The position numbers were made by a program, and so were the translations under genes. This document shows, one piece after another, positions 34,073 through 42,497 of a stretch of 47,180 nucleotides of DNA. The notes beneath the pieces are model-generated. The model was given only the letters and a program-made list of their open reading frames with translations. It was not told the origin of the DNA and ran no database searches. The stretch's first letter is position 1. Each line of letters starts with the position of its first letter. Origin of the DNA: Opitutus sp. (GTDB lineage: Bacteria; Verrucomicrobiota; Verrucomicrobiae; Opitutales; Opitutaceae); contig SIBR01000028.1 in NCBI GenBank assembly GCA_009695065.1, positions 1 to 47,180 of the forward strand, written 5' to 3'.

Positions 34073-35947
34073 TCACCAAACGATCGAATACGTGAGCGGC
34101 TTGTCCAAGGTGGCGCTGGTGAGCGGCACGGCGAGCTGCGCGCGGCCGTTGCGCGTGCGCACGACGGGCAACTGCGGGGCGTTGTCCGGCCAGTCGAGGT
34201 ACCATTCGCGGTCGCCGATGATCCAGCCGCCGCCGCCGGGTTGCGGCGTGATGATCTCGCCCTCGGCGAGCAGGACCCAGCCGGACCAGCTCGGCAGGCT
34301 GCCCTTGAACTCGAGCCGGCGCGTCAGGCCGCGACCTTCGGGCGCCGCGGCGATGCGATCGCGGACCGCGATGTCGGCGAGCTTCGCGAGAAACACGGGC
34401 TGGCCATCGGGCTCGAGCGTGTAGCCCTGCGCAGACCACAGCGACTCCGCCTGATCCGGCCAATCGCCGCTCTGGGCAAATTCAATCATGGTGACAGACG
34501 GCTTGCCGTTGAACGTCAGCGTCGGGCCGGTGGGCTTCGCCAGCTGATTTTCGCCGCGGCCGTCCCACATCTCGAAGGTATCGAGAAACGCGCCACGCCA
34601 CGCGCGCAGCAGGGCGCCGGTTTCGAAATCGTAGGCGTAGTGGGCGCCGGCGGGTGACCCGATCGACGCCGCGTAAAGATGCTTGCGCGGATCGAAGGGC
34701 ACGAAACCGCGCTGCACCAGCACGCGATCTTTCGGCTCGACGAGCAGTTGGCGTGTCCGCCCGCGTCCGCCCGCGACGTCCGCCGGCCGCTGCACGGCCC
34801 GCGCCGTCAGCGTGTGCGCGGAAATGCCTGTTCCCTCGGCGACGAGCTCAAGCGTGGGCCGGTTGTTCGTCTGGTGCAGGAGATCGAGCCGGAACGCATG
34901 CGCCCCCGCGGTGAGGGTAATCCGTCCGGGCTGGCTGCCCTTTTCGAGCGGAACGACCACCGCGCGGCCGTCGACGAGCAGCCGGGCCACGCTGCCCGAC
35001 TCGACCGCGAAGGCGTACGTGCCGGCGCGCGGGGCGTTCATCGTGCCGGTGAACACGAGGGCGAACTTGCCGGTCTTCTCGACGGCCGTGTGGGCGAAGC
35101 TCGCGGGCACGCCCTCGGCCGTCGGCCGCTGCGCATCGTAGTCGCCGACCGCCTTGAATTCTCCGACGTAAAGTTTGTAGCGCAGGTCCTGTGTCGTCAC
35201 GCGCTGGGGATTTCCTCGTTTCACGGCGAGGGAGCGGATGGCGACGGACGCGTGGTCGCCTTGGACCATGAGCGGCCCGGTCGGTTTTTCATCGGCGAAG
35301 GCGGCGCTGCGCGTCGGTCCGGTGACCTCGACGTTTTCCTGCACGAGGAAACCGTTGAGCGCGACTTTCAGGAAGCGGGCGTTCGTGGTCTTTCTGCTGT
35401 TCGCGTCGAAGCGCGGCGCTTCGAATTCAATGTGCAAATGCTGCCAGAGCCCCGGGGCGCGGGCGGCGTTGGCCTTTGGGGCGTGGCCCTCGTAGCCTTC
35501 CTTGCCCTGGCCGCGGGCCGGGTCCCACCGCTCGTAGATGCCGCCGCAGTCGGACGATTTCGGCTCGCGCACGCCCCAGCTGTCGAGGAGTTGGACTTCG
35601 TACCGACCTTGGAGATAGACGCCGGAGTTTGAGCCCGGCGGCAGGAGAAAATCGAGATCCAGTTCGAGGTCGCCGTGTTCCCAGGCGGTGAGCAGGTGAC
35701 CATGGGCGTCTTTGCTTGGGTTGCAGACGAGGGCGCCCGTGCCGTCGTCGGCGGCGAGGATTTTCTCGGTGCGCGGGTCACCGGCGATGCCCCCGGACAG
35801 TCGCCAGTTGGCGGAGAGGGGCTGAAAGGCCGCGACGGAATCGAGCGACACGCGCTCGGCTGGCAGCAGGGACTGGGCGCGCGCGGAGGTCAGACCGGCG
35901 AACGCGACGGCGAGTGCAAAACGAAGAAAACGGGGGAGCGCAGGCAT
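34073..35947 (-). CDS. Exported DUF1080/PA14-type carbohydrate-processing protein
   Basis: This 624-residue protein has a signal peptide (FLRFALAVAFAGLTSARA) and a DUF1080 (3-keto-disaccharide hydrolase) jelly roll: GDLELDLDFLLPPGSNSGVY then LQGRYEVQLLDSWGV and GGIYERWDP, about residues 90-150. A PA14-like segment follows (residues about 260-370, KFALVFTGTMNAPRAGTYAF) with a DGRAVVVPLEKGSQPGRITL strand. The last part lacks an obvious named domain. In this phylum such proteins act on plant or algal glycans. It precedes the cupredoxin-tailed propeller gene on the same strand. Confidence 0.8.
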   Translation of the reverse strand: MPALPRFLRFALAVAFAGLTSARAQSLLPAERVSLDSVAAFQPLSANWRLSGGIAGDPRTEKILAADDGTGALVCNPSKDAHGHLLTAWEHGDLELDLDFLLPPGSNSGVYLQGRYEVQLLDSWGVREPKSSDCGGIYERWDPARGQGKEGYEGHAPKANAARAPGLWQHLHIEFEAPRFDANSRKTTNARFLKVALNGFLVQENVEVTGPTRSAAFADEKPTGPLMVQGDHASVAIRSLAVKRGNPQRVTTQDLRYKLYVGEFKAVGDYDAQRPTAEGVPASFAHTAVEKTGKFALVFTGTMNAPRAGTYAFAVESGSVARLLVDGRAVVVPLEKGSQPGRITLTAGAHAFRLDLLHQTNNRPTLELVAEGTGISAHTLTARAVQRPADVAGGRGRTRQLLVEPKDRVLVQRGFVPFDPRKHLYAASIGSPAGAHYAYDFETGALLRAWRGAFLDTFEMWDGRGENQLAKPTGPTLTFNGKPSVTMIEFAQSGDWPDQAESLWSAQGYTLEPDGQPVFLAKLADIAVRDRIAAAPEGRGLTRRLEFKGSLPSWSGWVLLAEGEIITPQPGGGGWIIGDREWYLDWPDNAPQLPVVRTRNGRAQLAVPLTSATLDKPLTYSIVW

Positions 35948-36112
35948 GAAAGCAGCCGCGACCGTGCTGGTTCCGGTGGCCCCCGGCAATCGAAATTAAG
36001 CCGGGCGGCGGCCCAATCGATGGCCTCAACCAAGGCCTTCCCTGTGGGTGCCTTGTGACTGGCGATTCGAACGCAGAGACCAAAATGTTTGTCTTAAGGA
36101 AACGCCGGGTTT

Positions 36113-36190
36113 TGTTCGTAGTCCTGCCTTCAGGCGGAATGAATGCGGGCCAAGCGCCGACCCGCAAGGCTGACGGAACTACCAACCACG
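36113..36190. repeat. Degenerate GTTCGTAGT repeat, copy 3
   Basis: TTGTTCGTAGTCCTGCCTTC and GACGGAACTACCAACCACG are weak arms around GGCGGAATGAATGCGGG. It sits just upstream of the CBM9-like start, so it replaces or overlaps part of a promoter region. The rest of 35948-36205 shows no gene. Confidence 0.6.
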
Positions 36191-36205
36191 ACTGATCGAA
36201 ATCCA

Positions 36206-37012
36206 ATGAAGAATGGTCCCTTGTCCTTGGCTCGCCTGGTGACTGGTGCTGCGGCGCTGACCTCGCTATTTCCGGGCAACGGTAATGCAGCCGAGCCGAC
36301 CGCGAAAGAGTCGGCGCCGATCGCAGTCGACCCCGCCACCCTCCCGGCCCCGAAGCGGGTGATCATTCCCAAGCTTCAGGCCGTCCTCACAATCGACGGC
36401 GAGTTCAACGAGTCAGTGTGGGCGAAGGCCGCGACGATCGGGCCGTTCGTTCTCAGCAGCAACAGGGAGCGCGAACGCGAGCCGACGATGGTCCGACTGT
36501 GGTATGACGACACGGCGCTTTACCTGGGATATACGTGCGCCGATTCGGACATCCAGGCCACGTTCACCGCGCGCGACAGCCGGTTTTGGACAGAAGAGGT
36601 CGTGGAGTTTTTCGTCACCCGGCGGGAAATGGCGCGCTACTTTGAACTCGAGTGGAACCCGCTCGGCGGAACCTTCGATGCGATCATCGCCAACATCCTC
36701 GACGACCGCGGCGTCTCGAAAAAAATTGACGGCGACTGGAGCTACACGGCCAAGCTGATGAAGAGCGCGGTGAAAGTCCGCGGCACGGTTGGAAAGACGG
36801 ACGACAAGGACGAATCCTGGCAGGTCGAAATTGTGATTCCGTTTGCGGACCTTGGCGAAGCGCCGCCAAAGCCGGGCGACGTCTGGCGGGGAAATTTCTA
36901 TCGATTCAGCCGGGGCACCAACCAGCCGGTGGAGGCGCTCGCCTGGACGCCCACGATCCTGGCGGGCTTTCACCAGCCGAACCGGTTTGGTTATCTTGAG
37001 TTCGGGAAATGA
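36206..37012 (+). CDS. CBM9-like exported carbohydrate-binding protein
   Basis: This protein of about 268 residues has a signal-like N-terminus (LVTGAAALTSLFPGNGNAAE) and a CBM9/DOMON-like jelly roll: AVLTIDGEFNESVWAKAATI, VRLWYDDTALYLGYTCADSD, VVEFFVTRREMARYFELEWN and FGYLEFG at the end. Such domains bind sugars or act as haem/sugar-recognition modules; no catalytic residues are claimed. It points the other way from the DUF1080 gene, with the divergent region between them. Confidence 0.75.
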   Translation: MKNGPLSLARLVTGAAALTSLFPGNGNAAEPTAKESAPIAVDPATLPAPKRVIIPKLQAVLTIDGEFNESVWAKAATIGPFVLSSNREREREPTMVRLWYDDTALYLGYTCADSDIQATFTARDSRFWTEEVVEFFVTRREMARYFELEWNPLGGTFDAIIANILDDRGVSKKIDGDWSYTAKLMKSAVKVRGTVGKTDDKDESWQVEIVIPFADLGEAPPKPGDVWRGNFYRFSRGTNQPVEALAWTPTILAGFHQPNRFGYLEFGK

Positions 37013-37065
37013 GGCGCCGCCAAGCGCGGTTGCTTCAAGAGGCCTGTTGCCTTTGCTCGTGAGTC

Positions 37066-37579
37066 ATGCCGAACCTCTTTATCGACGCCGGCCCGAACGG
37101 CGCGGGAAAAACCTCCTGCGCCCGGGACTTCCTGCCGGCCGAGATGGGTCGGTGCGAGTTCGTCAATGCCGACCTCATCGCGGCCGGGCTTTCGCCCTTC
37201 GCGCCGGCGCTGGCGGAAGCCGAGGTCGGACGAATCATGGTGCGGCGGCTCCGGCAGTTGGCGGCAGAACAGGTGGATTTTTCTTTGAAACGACCCTGTC
37301 CAGCTACGGCTACGTGCCGCTACTGGAGACGATCCGCGCCGCCGGCTATCGCAGCCGGCTCGATTTCCTTTGGGTGAGTGACCTCGAAATCACCCGCCGG
37401 CGCGTGCGCAGTCGCGTGGCCAAGGGTGGGCACGATATCCCCGGCGACGTGCAACAACGGCGATTCGGCAAAGGGATCCGGCTGCTGGCCGAGCACTACC
37501 GGCCGCTGATTCACTTTTGGCGGCTATACGATAATACCGGCGACCGGCCCACCTTGTCGACCAGGAGGAAGATGGCGTC
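37066..37579 (+). pseudogene. Zeta-toxin-type P-loop kinase, frameshifted
   Basis: The start MPNLFIDAGPNGAGKTSCAR carries a Walker A motif (GPNGAGKTS), then EFVNADLIAAGLSPFAPALA as in zeta-toxin UDP-sugar kinase relatives. At 37278-37282 a T5 lacks one base; the other frame continues FFETTLSSYGYVPLLETIRA and on through LVDQEEDG after a second shift near 37551-37560. Corrected, the kinase would be about 170 residues, the normal size for this class, and runs without a clean stop into the next small gene. No function is expected as written. Confidence 0.75.
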
Positions 37580-37918
37580 ATGCGCGTCGTCGATCCCTCG
37601 AGGCTTGTGGTCATCGAGCAATCCGCCAGTGTTCACTTCATGCCCGACATCTCTCCCCGCGCGGTCGAAGAGCCGGCTGCCTTTGTGCCGACGGGAGAAA
37701 CCCTGCGTTCGATCCGCGCCATGCGCCGGGCCTAGGCCCGCGTGGTTCTCGAAAACAAAGCGTGGGGCCTGCCGGTCATCCAGTGGCGCGAAGGCCGTGG
37801 GGTCGTCGAGGTTCCCGCCGAGCAGCTCGAACCACTCGCGCGTCGCATCCTCGAGGTCAACGGCGACCCGCTGCCCGAGGCCGAAGAGCTCGAATTGCTC
37901 AAGAGCGTCAAGGTGTGA
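37580..37918 (+). pseudogene. Small partner of the zeta-type kinase with in-frame TAG
   Basis: An ATG at 37580 has AGGAGGA 11 bases upstream. The frame encodes MRVVDPSRLVVIEQSA and on to AFVPTGETLRSIRAMRRA, then a TAG at 37733-37735. The same frame resumes ARVVLENKAWGLPVIQWREG and continues as VVEVPAEQLEPLARRIL to a TGA at 37916. The continuing half is well formed, so one point mutation (for instance CAG to TAG) has split it. It is probably the antitoxin-like partner of the kinase. TAG is also a normal stop in this window, so recoding is unlikely. Confidence 0.65.
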
Positions 37919-37936
37919 GGTTGGCCAGAGAAATTC

Positions 37937-38051
37937 AGTTGAGCGTTGAGAGATGAGAGTTGAGGGCCAAACCAAGAGGTGAATCTCATTTCGGGTGTGG
38001 TGACGCGCGCTTCAGCTCTGAAGTTCGACCTCTCAACTCTCATCTCTCAAC
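37937..38051. repeat. GAGAGTTGAG repeat family, copy 2
   Basis: AGTTGAGCGTTGAGAGATGA through CTCTCAACTCTCATCTCTCAA, opposite in sense to copy 1 at 18169. It immediately precedes an ATGGACACGGCTT end sequence (38054-38066) related to the MITE-like unit termini. Confidence 0.75.
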
Positions 38052-38072
38052 TGCATGGACACGGCTTGGATC

Positions 38073-38119
38073 AATTCGGAAGCCAGGAAGCCACGAACCA
38101 ATTCCTGGCTTCTAAATTT
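38073..38119. repeat. AATTCAGAAGCCA palindromic repeat, copy 2
   Basis: AATTCGGAAGCCAGGAAGCC pairs with CCTGGCTTCTAAATT. Related to 2503-2548 and 39181-39234. With the 37937 element it fills the 37919-38202 gap, together with the 38161-38181 hairpin. Confidence 0.65.
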
Positions 38120-38160
38120 TTATGCCTGCGTCCCCCATGAAATGGACGGTGGGGAGGTAG

Positions 38161-38181
38161 GGACGGCTCCCTGAGCCGTCC
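38161..38181. repeat. GGACGGCT / AGCCGTCC hairpin
   Basis: GGACGGCT, CCCTG and AGCCGTCC form a perfect 8-bp stem. It lies 22 bases beyond the stop of the PIN gene and may terminate that transcript; there is no T-run. Confidence 0.4.
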
Positions 38182-38202
38182 GAGGTCCTGCAGGAATGGC
38201 CC

Positions 38203-38631
38203 CTACTGGCGCGACTGCTCAACCGGTCCGACGTGCGTGATCTTCAGCTTCGGAAAATAGTGACGGTAGAATCCCCGGTCGCGGGTGATGAGCTCTTCGG
38301 CGTGGTGAAACGCGTGGGCGGCGACGAGGAAGTCGGCCACGATCCGGTGCCGCGGTTTCGGCGCAAGCTTGCGATATTCCAAAAAGATCCTCCCCGCGAA
38401 GTGCAGGTCAGGCCAAGCAAAGGGCGAGAGGCGGACTTGCATGCGCTTGAAGACGCTCTCGGCTTCCGCCGCCGTTGCGAAATAGAGCGACGTCTCGGCG
38501 GCCACGATGGGACAGACAATCAAAGCGCCCCGCCGCAATGCGGCGTTGAGCGCTTCGACGGCGTGCGGCGTATGTTCGGTCGACCGTCCGAGCACGTCGA
38601 TGAGGATGTTGGAATCGAGCGCGACGGCCAT
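38203..38631 (-). CDS. PIN-domain ribonuclease toxin (VapC-like)
   Basis: This 142-residue protein has the PIN fold: ALDSNILIDVL (catalytic Asp about residue 5), AAETSLYFATAAEAESVFKR (acidic second ligand), and VADFLVAAHAFHHAEELITR followed by DRGFYRHYFP, giving the later Asp ligands. It would cleave RNA. The start MAVALDSN at 38631 is the usual N-terminus; a further 3 codons upstream are less likely. It is the downstream gene of a pair with the AbrB-type protein, but a 200-bp gap separates them, which is unusual. Confidence 0.85.
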   Translation of the reverse strand: MAVALDSNILIDVLGRSTEHTPHAVEALNAALRRGALIVCPIVAAETSLYFATAAEAESVFKRMQVRLSPFAWPDLHFAGRIFLEYRKLAPKPRHRIVADFLVAAHAFHHAEELITRDRGFYRHYFPKLKITHVGPVEQSRQ

Positions 38632-38724
38632 AGCGCGCATCCATTACCCGGCTAGCGAATCAACCGGTCGTTGGGGCACGTTCGCGGAGCCTGACCTCGC
38701 GAATGTGCAGGGATGCGAGCTAAA

Positions 38725-38747
38725 ACCAAACCGCGGAGCGGTTTGGT
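38725..38747. repeat. Perfect hairpin between antitoxin and toxin genes
   Basis: ACCAAACCGC, GGA and GCGGTTTGGT: perfect 10-bp arms, 3-base loop. It sits in the 200-bp interval (38632-38831) that holds no gene and separates the two halves of a toxin-antitoxin pair. Confidence 0.6.
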
Positions 38748-38831
38748 CGGCGACCCATCCAGGCAAATCCCTTGGCCCATTCCGCCGCCCGGTTGCGGCG
38801 ATCTCCGAAAACAACGGGGAAGGCATCGCGC

Positions 38832-39116
38832 TCAGCTTTTCTTGCGGCCGTGGGCCGCAGGTTTGCCGCCATACGGGGTCTGGTCTTCGGCGACCCGAAA
38901 CGCCTCGCGGGCTTCGTCGCCACTGGCAAACGGAGCGCCCCGGGCTTTGAGCCCAACAAATTGGTCGAAGAAACCCGGCTCGGCCTTCTTGCGAAGCACC
39001 ACGCTGCCCCCGGTGCCGAGTTCGACCTCGAGAACGGTGCCGGCGTCGATCCCGAGGGCATGCCGGACCTTCGAAGGCAACGTGAGCTGGCCTTTGCTGG
39101 TGACGGTGGTTTTCAT
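38832..39116 (-). CDS. AbrB/MazE-type antitoxin
   Basis: This 94-residue protein opens MKTTVTSKGQLTLPSKVRHA, the swapped-hairpin AbrB DNA-binding domain, and continues LGIDAGTVLEVELGTGGSVV. The C-terminal half (FVGLKARGAPFASGDEAREA) is the toxin-contact type tail of VapB-like proteins. It probably represses its own promoter and neutralises the PIN protein downstream. A CCTTAC-6-GTAAGG inverted repeat overlaps its ribosome-binding region (39118-39135), fitting autoregulation. Confidence 0.85.
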   Translation of the reverse strand: MKTTVTSKGQLTLPSKVRHALGIDAGTVLEVELGTGGSVVLRKKAEPGFFDQFVGLKARGAPFASGDEAREAFRVAEDQTPYGGKPAAHGRKKS

Positions 39117-39117
39117 C

Positions 39118-39135
39118 CCTTACATAAAAGTAAGG
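39118..39135 (-). promoter_or_regulatory. Inverted repeat at the antitoxin start, possible operator
   Basis: CCTTAC, ATAAAA, GTAAGG lies directly upstream of the AbrB-type ATG (39116). A further AAGGTAAGG at 39140-39148 is a partial third half-site. Its position would let the antitoxin block its own transcription. No strong -35/-10 pair was identified. Confidence 0.4.
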
Positions 39136-39180
39136 AATTAAGGTAAGGCAAAGCGATTTTTCGGCCCTTTCCGGCGACTT

Positions 39181-39234
39181 ATTCAGAAGCCACGAAACCG
39201 GGAGCTGATTCATGGCTTCCTAGCTTCTGAATTA
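39181..39234. repeat. AATTCAGAAGCCA palindromic repeat, copy 3
   Basis: ATTCAGAAGCCACG pairs with TAGCTTCTGAAT. Related to 2503-2548 and 38073-38119. It lies between the antitoxin gene and the divergent acyl-CoA synthetase. Confidence 0.7.
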
Positions 39235-39325
39235 ATCGCCGGGCTCTGGCTTGGGCACCGTTCTATGGCCCCAACGTTGGCCTTGCGCCGCGGCGTTTGG
39301 CTCCGAATAAAGACCCGCTTCCCGC

Positions 39326-40804
39326 ATGTCGCTGCTTCCCCTCTTCAACCCTTCGCTTCTCGGCCGCGCCGCCACGCCGGCCCTGGAATTCGAACGTCCC
39401 GATGGCACGCGGCTCGCGCTGACGTTCGGCGAGCTCGAGACGCGGAGCAATCGTCTCGCCCACGTGCTGCGGGCGCGCGGTCTCAAGCGCGGCGACCGGC
39501 TCGCGTTCTTCCTCGCGAATCGCGTCGACATTATCGACCTCTGGCTCGCGGGCGTGAAGCTTGGCCTGATCGTCGTTCCCATCAATGTCCTCTACCGGGA
39601 GCGCGAGCTGCGGCACATCCTCACGGACGCGGCGCCGACCGCCGTGGTCACCTCGGCTGACCTGGCCGCATTTATCCCGGCCGGCGTCGCGGTGTGGGAC
39701 GTCGACCAACTGGCCGTTGACGCGGCGAAGCAGCCGGCGAACCGCGTGGCCGTCGAATGCGAGAGCCAGACGCCGGTTTCGCTCATCTATACTTCGGGCA
39801 CGACCGGCGCCTCGAAGGGCGCGGTCCTGACCCATGGAAATTTCGCGGCCAACGCGCGCACGCTGGCCGCCGACTGGCGTTTCACGAGTGCCGATCGCTA
39901 CCTCTGCACGCTGCCGCTGTTTCACGTGCACGGCCTGGGCAACGGGATTCACTGCTGGCTCGCGAGCGGCTGCCATATGCGGCTGACGGAGCGCTTCGAG
40001 CACGCGAAGGCCGCGGCGTGGTTCGAGGAGTACCAGCCCACGGTTTTCTTCGGCGTGCCGGCGATGTTTATCCGCCTCCTCGAAATTCCCGTCGAGCGTG
40101 CCCAGGCCATTGGCCGCCGGTTGCGTCTCGCCGTGTCGGGTTCGGCGCCGCTGCCGGCGGAAATCCACGAAAAATTCCGCGAACGTTACGGCTCCGTGAT
40201 CCTCGAACGCTATGGCATGACCGAGACGCTGATGAACATCGGCAACCCGTACGCGGGCGAGCGGCGTCCGGGGACGGTTGGGCTCCCGCTGTCGCATGTG
40301 GAGGTGAAGATTCTCGATGAGGCAGGTGCCCCCGTGACGGATGAAACTACGGGCGAACTTTGGGTGCGGGGTCCGAATGTTTGCGATGGCTACTGGCGGC
40401 GGCCCGACGCTACCGCGGCGGCGTGGCGCGATGGCTGGTTTCGCACGGGGGACATCGGCAGCCGCGCGGCGGACGGCTACATCACGCTGCAGGGACGCCG
40501 CAGCGATCTGATCATTTCCGGCGGCTTTAATATCTACCCGCGTGAAATCGAGGAAGTGATTCTCGAGCAGCCCGGCGTGCGCGAGGCCACGGTCGTGGGC
40601 CGGCCGGACCCGGTGCGCGGCGAGGTGCCCGTCGCCTATGTCGTGGCCAGCGCCGATTTTGACGAAGCAGCGCTCAAGGCGCGACTCGGCGCACAGCTCG
40701 CGTCGTTCAAGCTGCCGCGCGCCTACGTGCGGGTGGAGAGCCTGCCGCGCACGGCCCTTGGCAAAATCCAAAAGCACCTGCTGCCAGCCTGGAATCGTCC
40801 CTGA
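39326..40804 (+). CDS. Acyl-CoA synthetase / AMP-dependent ligase
   Basis: This 492-residue protein has the ANL-superfamily motifs: YTSGTTGASKGAVLTHGN (about 153-170), the RYGMTETLMNIGNPY loop, ELWVRGPNVCDGYW, RTGDIGSRAADGYITLQGRR and SDLIISGGFNIYPREIEEVI, and a late Lys in GKIQKHLLPAW. It activates a carboxylic acid as an acyl-AMP and then acyl-CoA; it is similar in size to malonyl-CoA or medium-chain synthetases, and the substrate cannot be fixed. It stands alone on the plus strand upstream of the phosphatase. Confidence 0.9.
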   Translation: MSLLPLFNPSLLGRAATPALEFERPDGTRLALTFGELETRSNRLAHVLRARGLKRGDRLAFFLANRVDIIDLWLAGVKLGLIVVPINVLYRERELRHILTDAAPTAVVTSADLAAFIPAGVAVWDVDQLAVDAAKQPANRVAVECESQTPVSLIYTSGTTGASKGAVLTHGNFAANARTLAADWRFTSADRYLCTLPLFHVHGLGNGIHCWLASGCHMRLTERFEHAKAAAWFEEYQPTVFFGVPAMFIRLLEIPVERAQAIGRRLRLAVSGSAPLPAEIHEKFRERYGSVILERYGMTETLMNIGNPYAGERRPGTVGLPLSHVEVKILDEAGAPVTDETTGELWVRGPNVCDGYWRRPDATAAAWRDGWFRTGDIGSRAADGYITLQGRRSDLIISGGFNIYPREIEEVILEQPGVREATVVGRPDPVRGEVPVAYVVASADFDEAALKARLGAQLASFKLPRAYVRVESLPRTALGKIQKHLLPAWNRP

Positions 40805-40819
40805 GCCCCGCTGGTAGTC

Positions 40820-40884
40820 GGCCGGTTTACCCGGCCGAGGGAAAGGCCACCCGGCCGAAGGGTAGGTCAACCCGCCGAATCGCG
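40820..40884 (+). repeat. Hairpin and three degenerate 20-bp tandem repeats
   Basis: GGCCGG/CCGGCC arms sit at 40820-40836. Three copies of ACCCGGCCGA-type sequence start at 40829, 40849 and 40870, spaced 20 and 21 bp. It directly follows the synthetase stop, so it is likely a termination or mRNA-stability region. Confidence 0.45.
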
Positions 40885-40969
40885 CCCGATGCGTTCTTTT
40901 AGGCGTGTCGTTTGGGCCGATCCTTAGTTCAATATTGGGCAGTCTTTCTTCCCCTGTTCTTCCCCGCCC

Positions 40970-42448
40970 ATGAAAATTCTGCCTTCACGAGTCTTTTGCG
41001 GCGCTACTGTTTTTATTGCTATGGCCCTGAGCCCCGCTTCTCACGCGGCGGCCGCCGCCCCGTATCAGGCCACCGGGATCAAGATCTGCGAGGTCGCCAG
41101 CGCGAGTGCCATCATCTGGACGCGCCTCACGCAGGCGCCGGAGCGGGTGCCGATTAACGGCGTGCTGCCGGTGATTTCCTACAATGAAAGACCGCGCGGG
41201 AAAGGTGAAGAGAACCGGCCAAATATTCGGCCGGTGGTCCAGTTTCCCGCCGGCGCGACGGTCGACACCCTGGAAGGCGCCGCGCCGGGCGCGCCCGGCC
41301 AGACGCGCGTGGCTTATCGCGAGAAAGGGACCACGGCCTGGCGGTACACGCCGTGGGCCGACGTGGACCCGGCGCGGGACTTCACGCGTCAGCATCGCGT
41401 AACCGGACTGGCCGCGGCGAAGCCGTATGAAATTCGCGTCGAGGCCCGGGCGAGCGCGGGTGCGGCCGAGGCCAGCGCGGTCACGGGCCAGTTCCGGACC
41501 GCTCCGGCGCCGGACGTGGCGCAGCGGGTGCGTTTCACGTCCACCACGGGCCACAACTATCATGACCGCGACCTGCCGGCCGAAGGCTGGAAGATTTACG
41601 GGCAGATGCTCCGGCGGGAACCGGACTTCATGGTCCACACGGGCGACATCCTCTACTACGACCAATGGGCCAAGACGATCCCGCTCGCCCGCTGGATGTG
41701 GCAGCAGAGTTTCAGCCTGCCGAGCAGCGTGAATTTTTACCGGAACGTCCCCACCTATTTCATCAAGGACGATCACGACACGTGGATGGACGATTGTTAT
41801 CCGACGATGCAGACGAAGTTCATGGGCGATTTCACGTTCGCGCAGGGGCAGGCCATCTACCTCGAGCAGGTCGGCATCGGGGAAAAAACGTATCGCACGA
41901 TTCGCTGGGGCCGCGACCTGCAGATCTGGATGCCGGAGGGGCGCGATTTTCGCAGCGCGAACAATGACCCGGACAGCCCGGCGAAAACCATCTGGGGCGC
42001 GGAGCAAAAAGCCTGGTTCAAGCGCACGGTGCAGGCCTCCGACGCGACCTTCCGCGTGCTGATCAGTCCGACCCCGCTGGTCGGCCCGGATCGGGTCCAA
42101 AAGAACGACAACCACGCGAACAAGGGATTCACCTTTGAGGGCGATGAGCTGCGGGCCTTTTGCGCGGCGCAGAAAAACCTCGTCGTGGTCTGTGGCGACC
42201 GGCACTGGCAGTATGTTTCCGTCGATCTTAAGACGGGCCTGCGGGAGTACTCGACCGGCCCCTCCACCGATGAGCACGCCGGCGGGTGGCCGAAGGATCT
42301 CAAGCAGCCGGAGCATCTTTATCTCAACGTGGTGGGCGGCTTCGTCGAAGGCACGGTCGAGCGCAAGGGCGGCGTGGCCACGCTCACCTTCCGCCATTTT
42401 GGCGTGAACGGCAATCAGTTGTTCGAGGACGTGCTCACGGCGAAGTAA
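40970..42448 (+). CDS. PhoD-like alkaline phosphatase/phosphodiesterase, exported
   Basis: This 492-residue protein has a signal peptide (LSPASHAAAA), an N-terminal PhoD_N-like beta domain (AIIWTRLTQAPERVPINGVL) and the calcineurin-like metallophosphatase core: VHTGDILYYDQW, KDDHDTWMDD and VCGDRHWQY, each with metal ligands. It would hydrolyse phosphomonoesters or diesters outside the cytoplasm, as in phosphate scavenging. It is followed at 50 bp by the first of two esterase genes. Confidence 0.88.
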   Translation: MKILPSRVFCGATVFIAMALSPASHAAAAAPYQATGIKICEVASASAIIWTRLTQAPERVPINGVLPVISYNERPRGKGEENRPNIRPVVQFPAGATVDTLEGAAPGAPGQTRVAYREKGTTAWRYTPWADVDPARDFTRQHRVTGLAAAKPYEIRVEARASAGAAEASAVTGQFRTAPAPDVAQRVRFTSTTGHNYHDRDLPAEGWKIYGQMLRREPDFMVHTGDILYYDQWAKTIPLARWMWQQSFSLPSSVNFYRNVPTYFIKDDHDTWMDDCYPTMQTKFMGDFTFAQGQAIYLEQVGIGEKTYRTIRWGRDLQIWMPEGRDFRSANNDPDSPAKTIWGAEQKAWFKRTVQASDATFRVLISPTPLVGPDRVQKNDNHANKGFTFEGDELRAFCAAQKNLVVVCGDRHWQYVSVDLKTGLREYSTGPSTDEHAGGWPKDLKQPEHLYLNVVGGFVEGTVERKGGVATLTFRHFGVNGNQLFEDVLTAK

Positions 42449-42497
42449 ACCCGCGCGATCGGCCGCCCGGCCGGCTGAAATCAATCCCTGTTGCCCC

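Noticed and set aside
37733..37735. TAG as a sense codon (recoded genome).
   Set aside because: TAG is a normal stop for the CFA synthase (5537) and the molybdenum large subunit (31753), so it is not recoded genome-wide.
40820..40884. CRISPR array.
   Set aside because: Three degenerate 20-bp tandem units without spacers, and no cas genes nearby.
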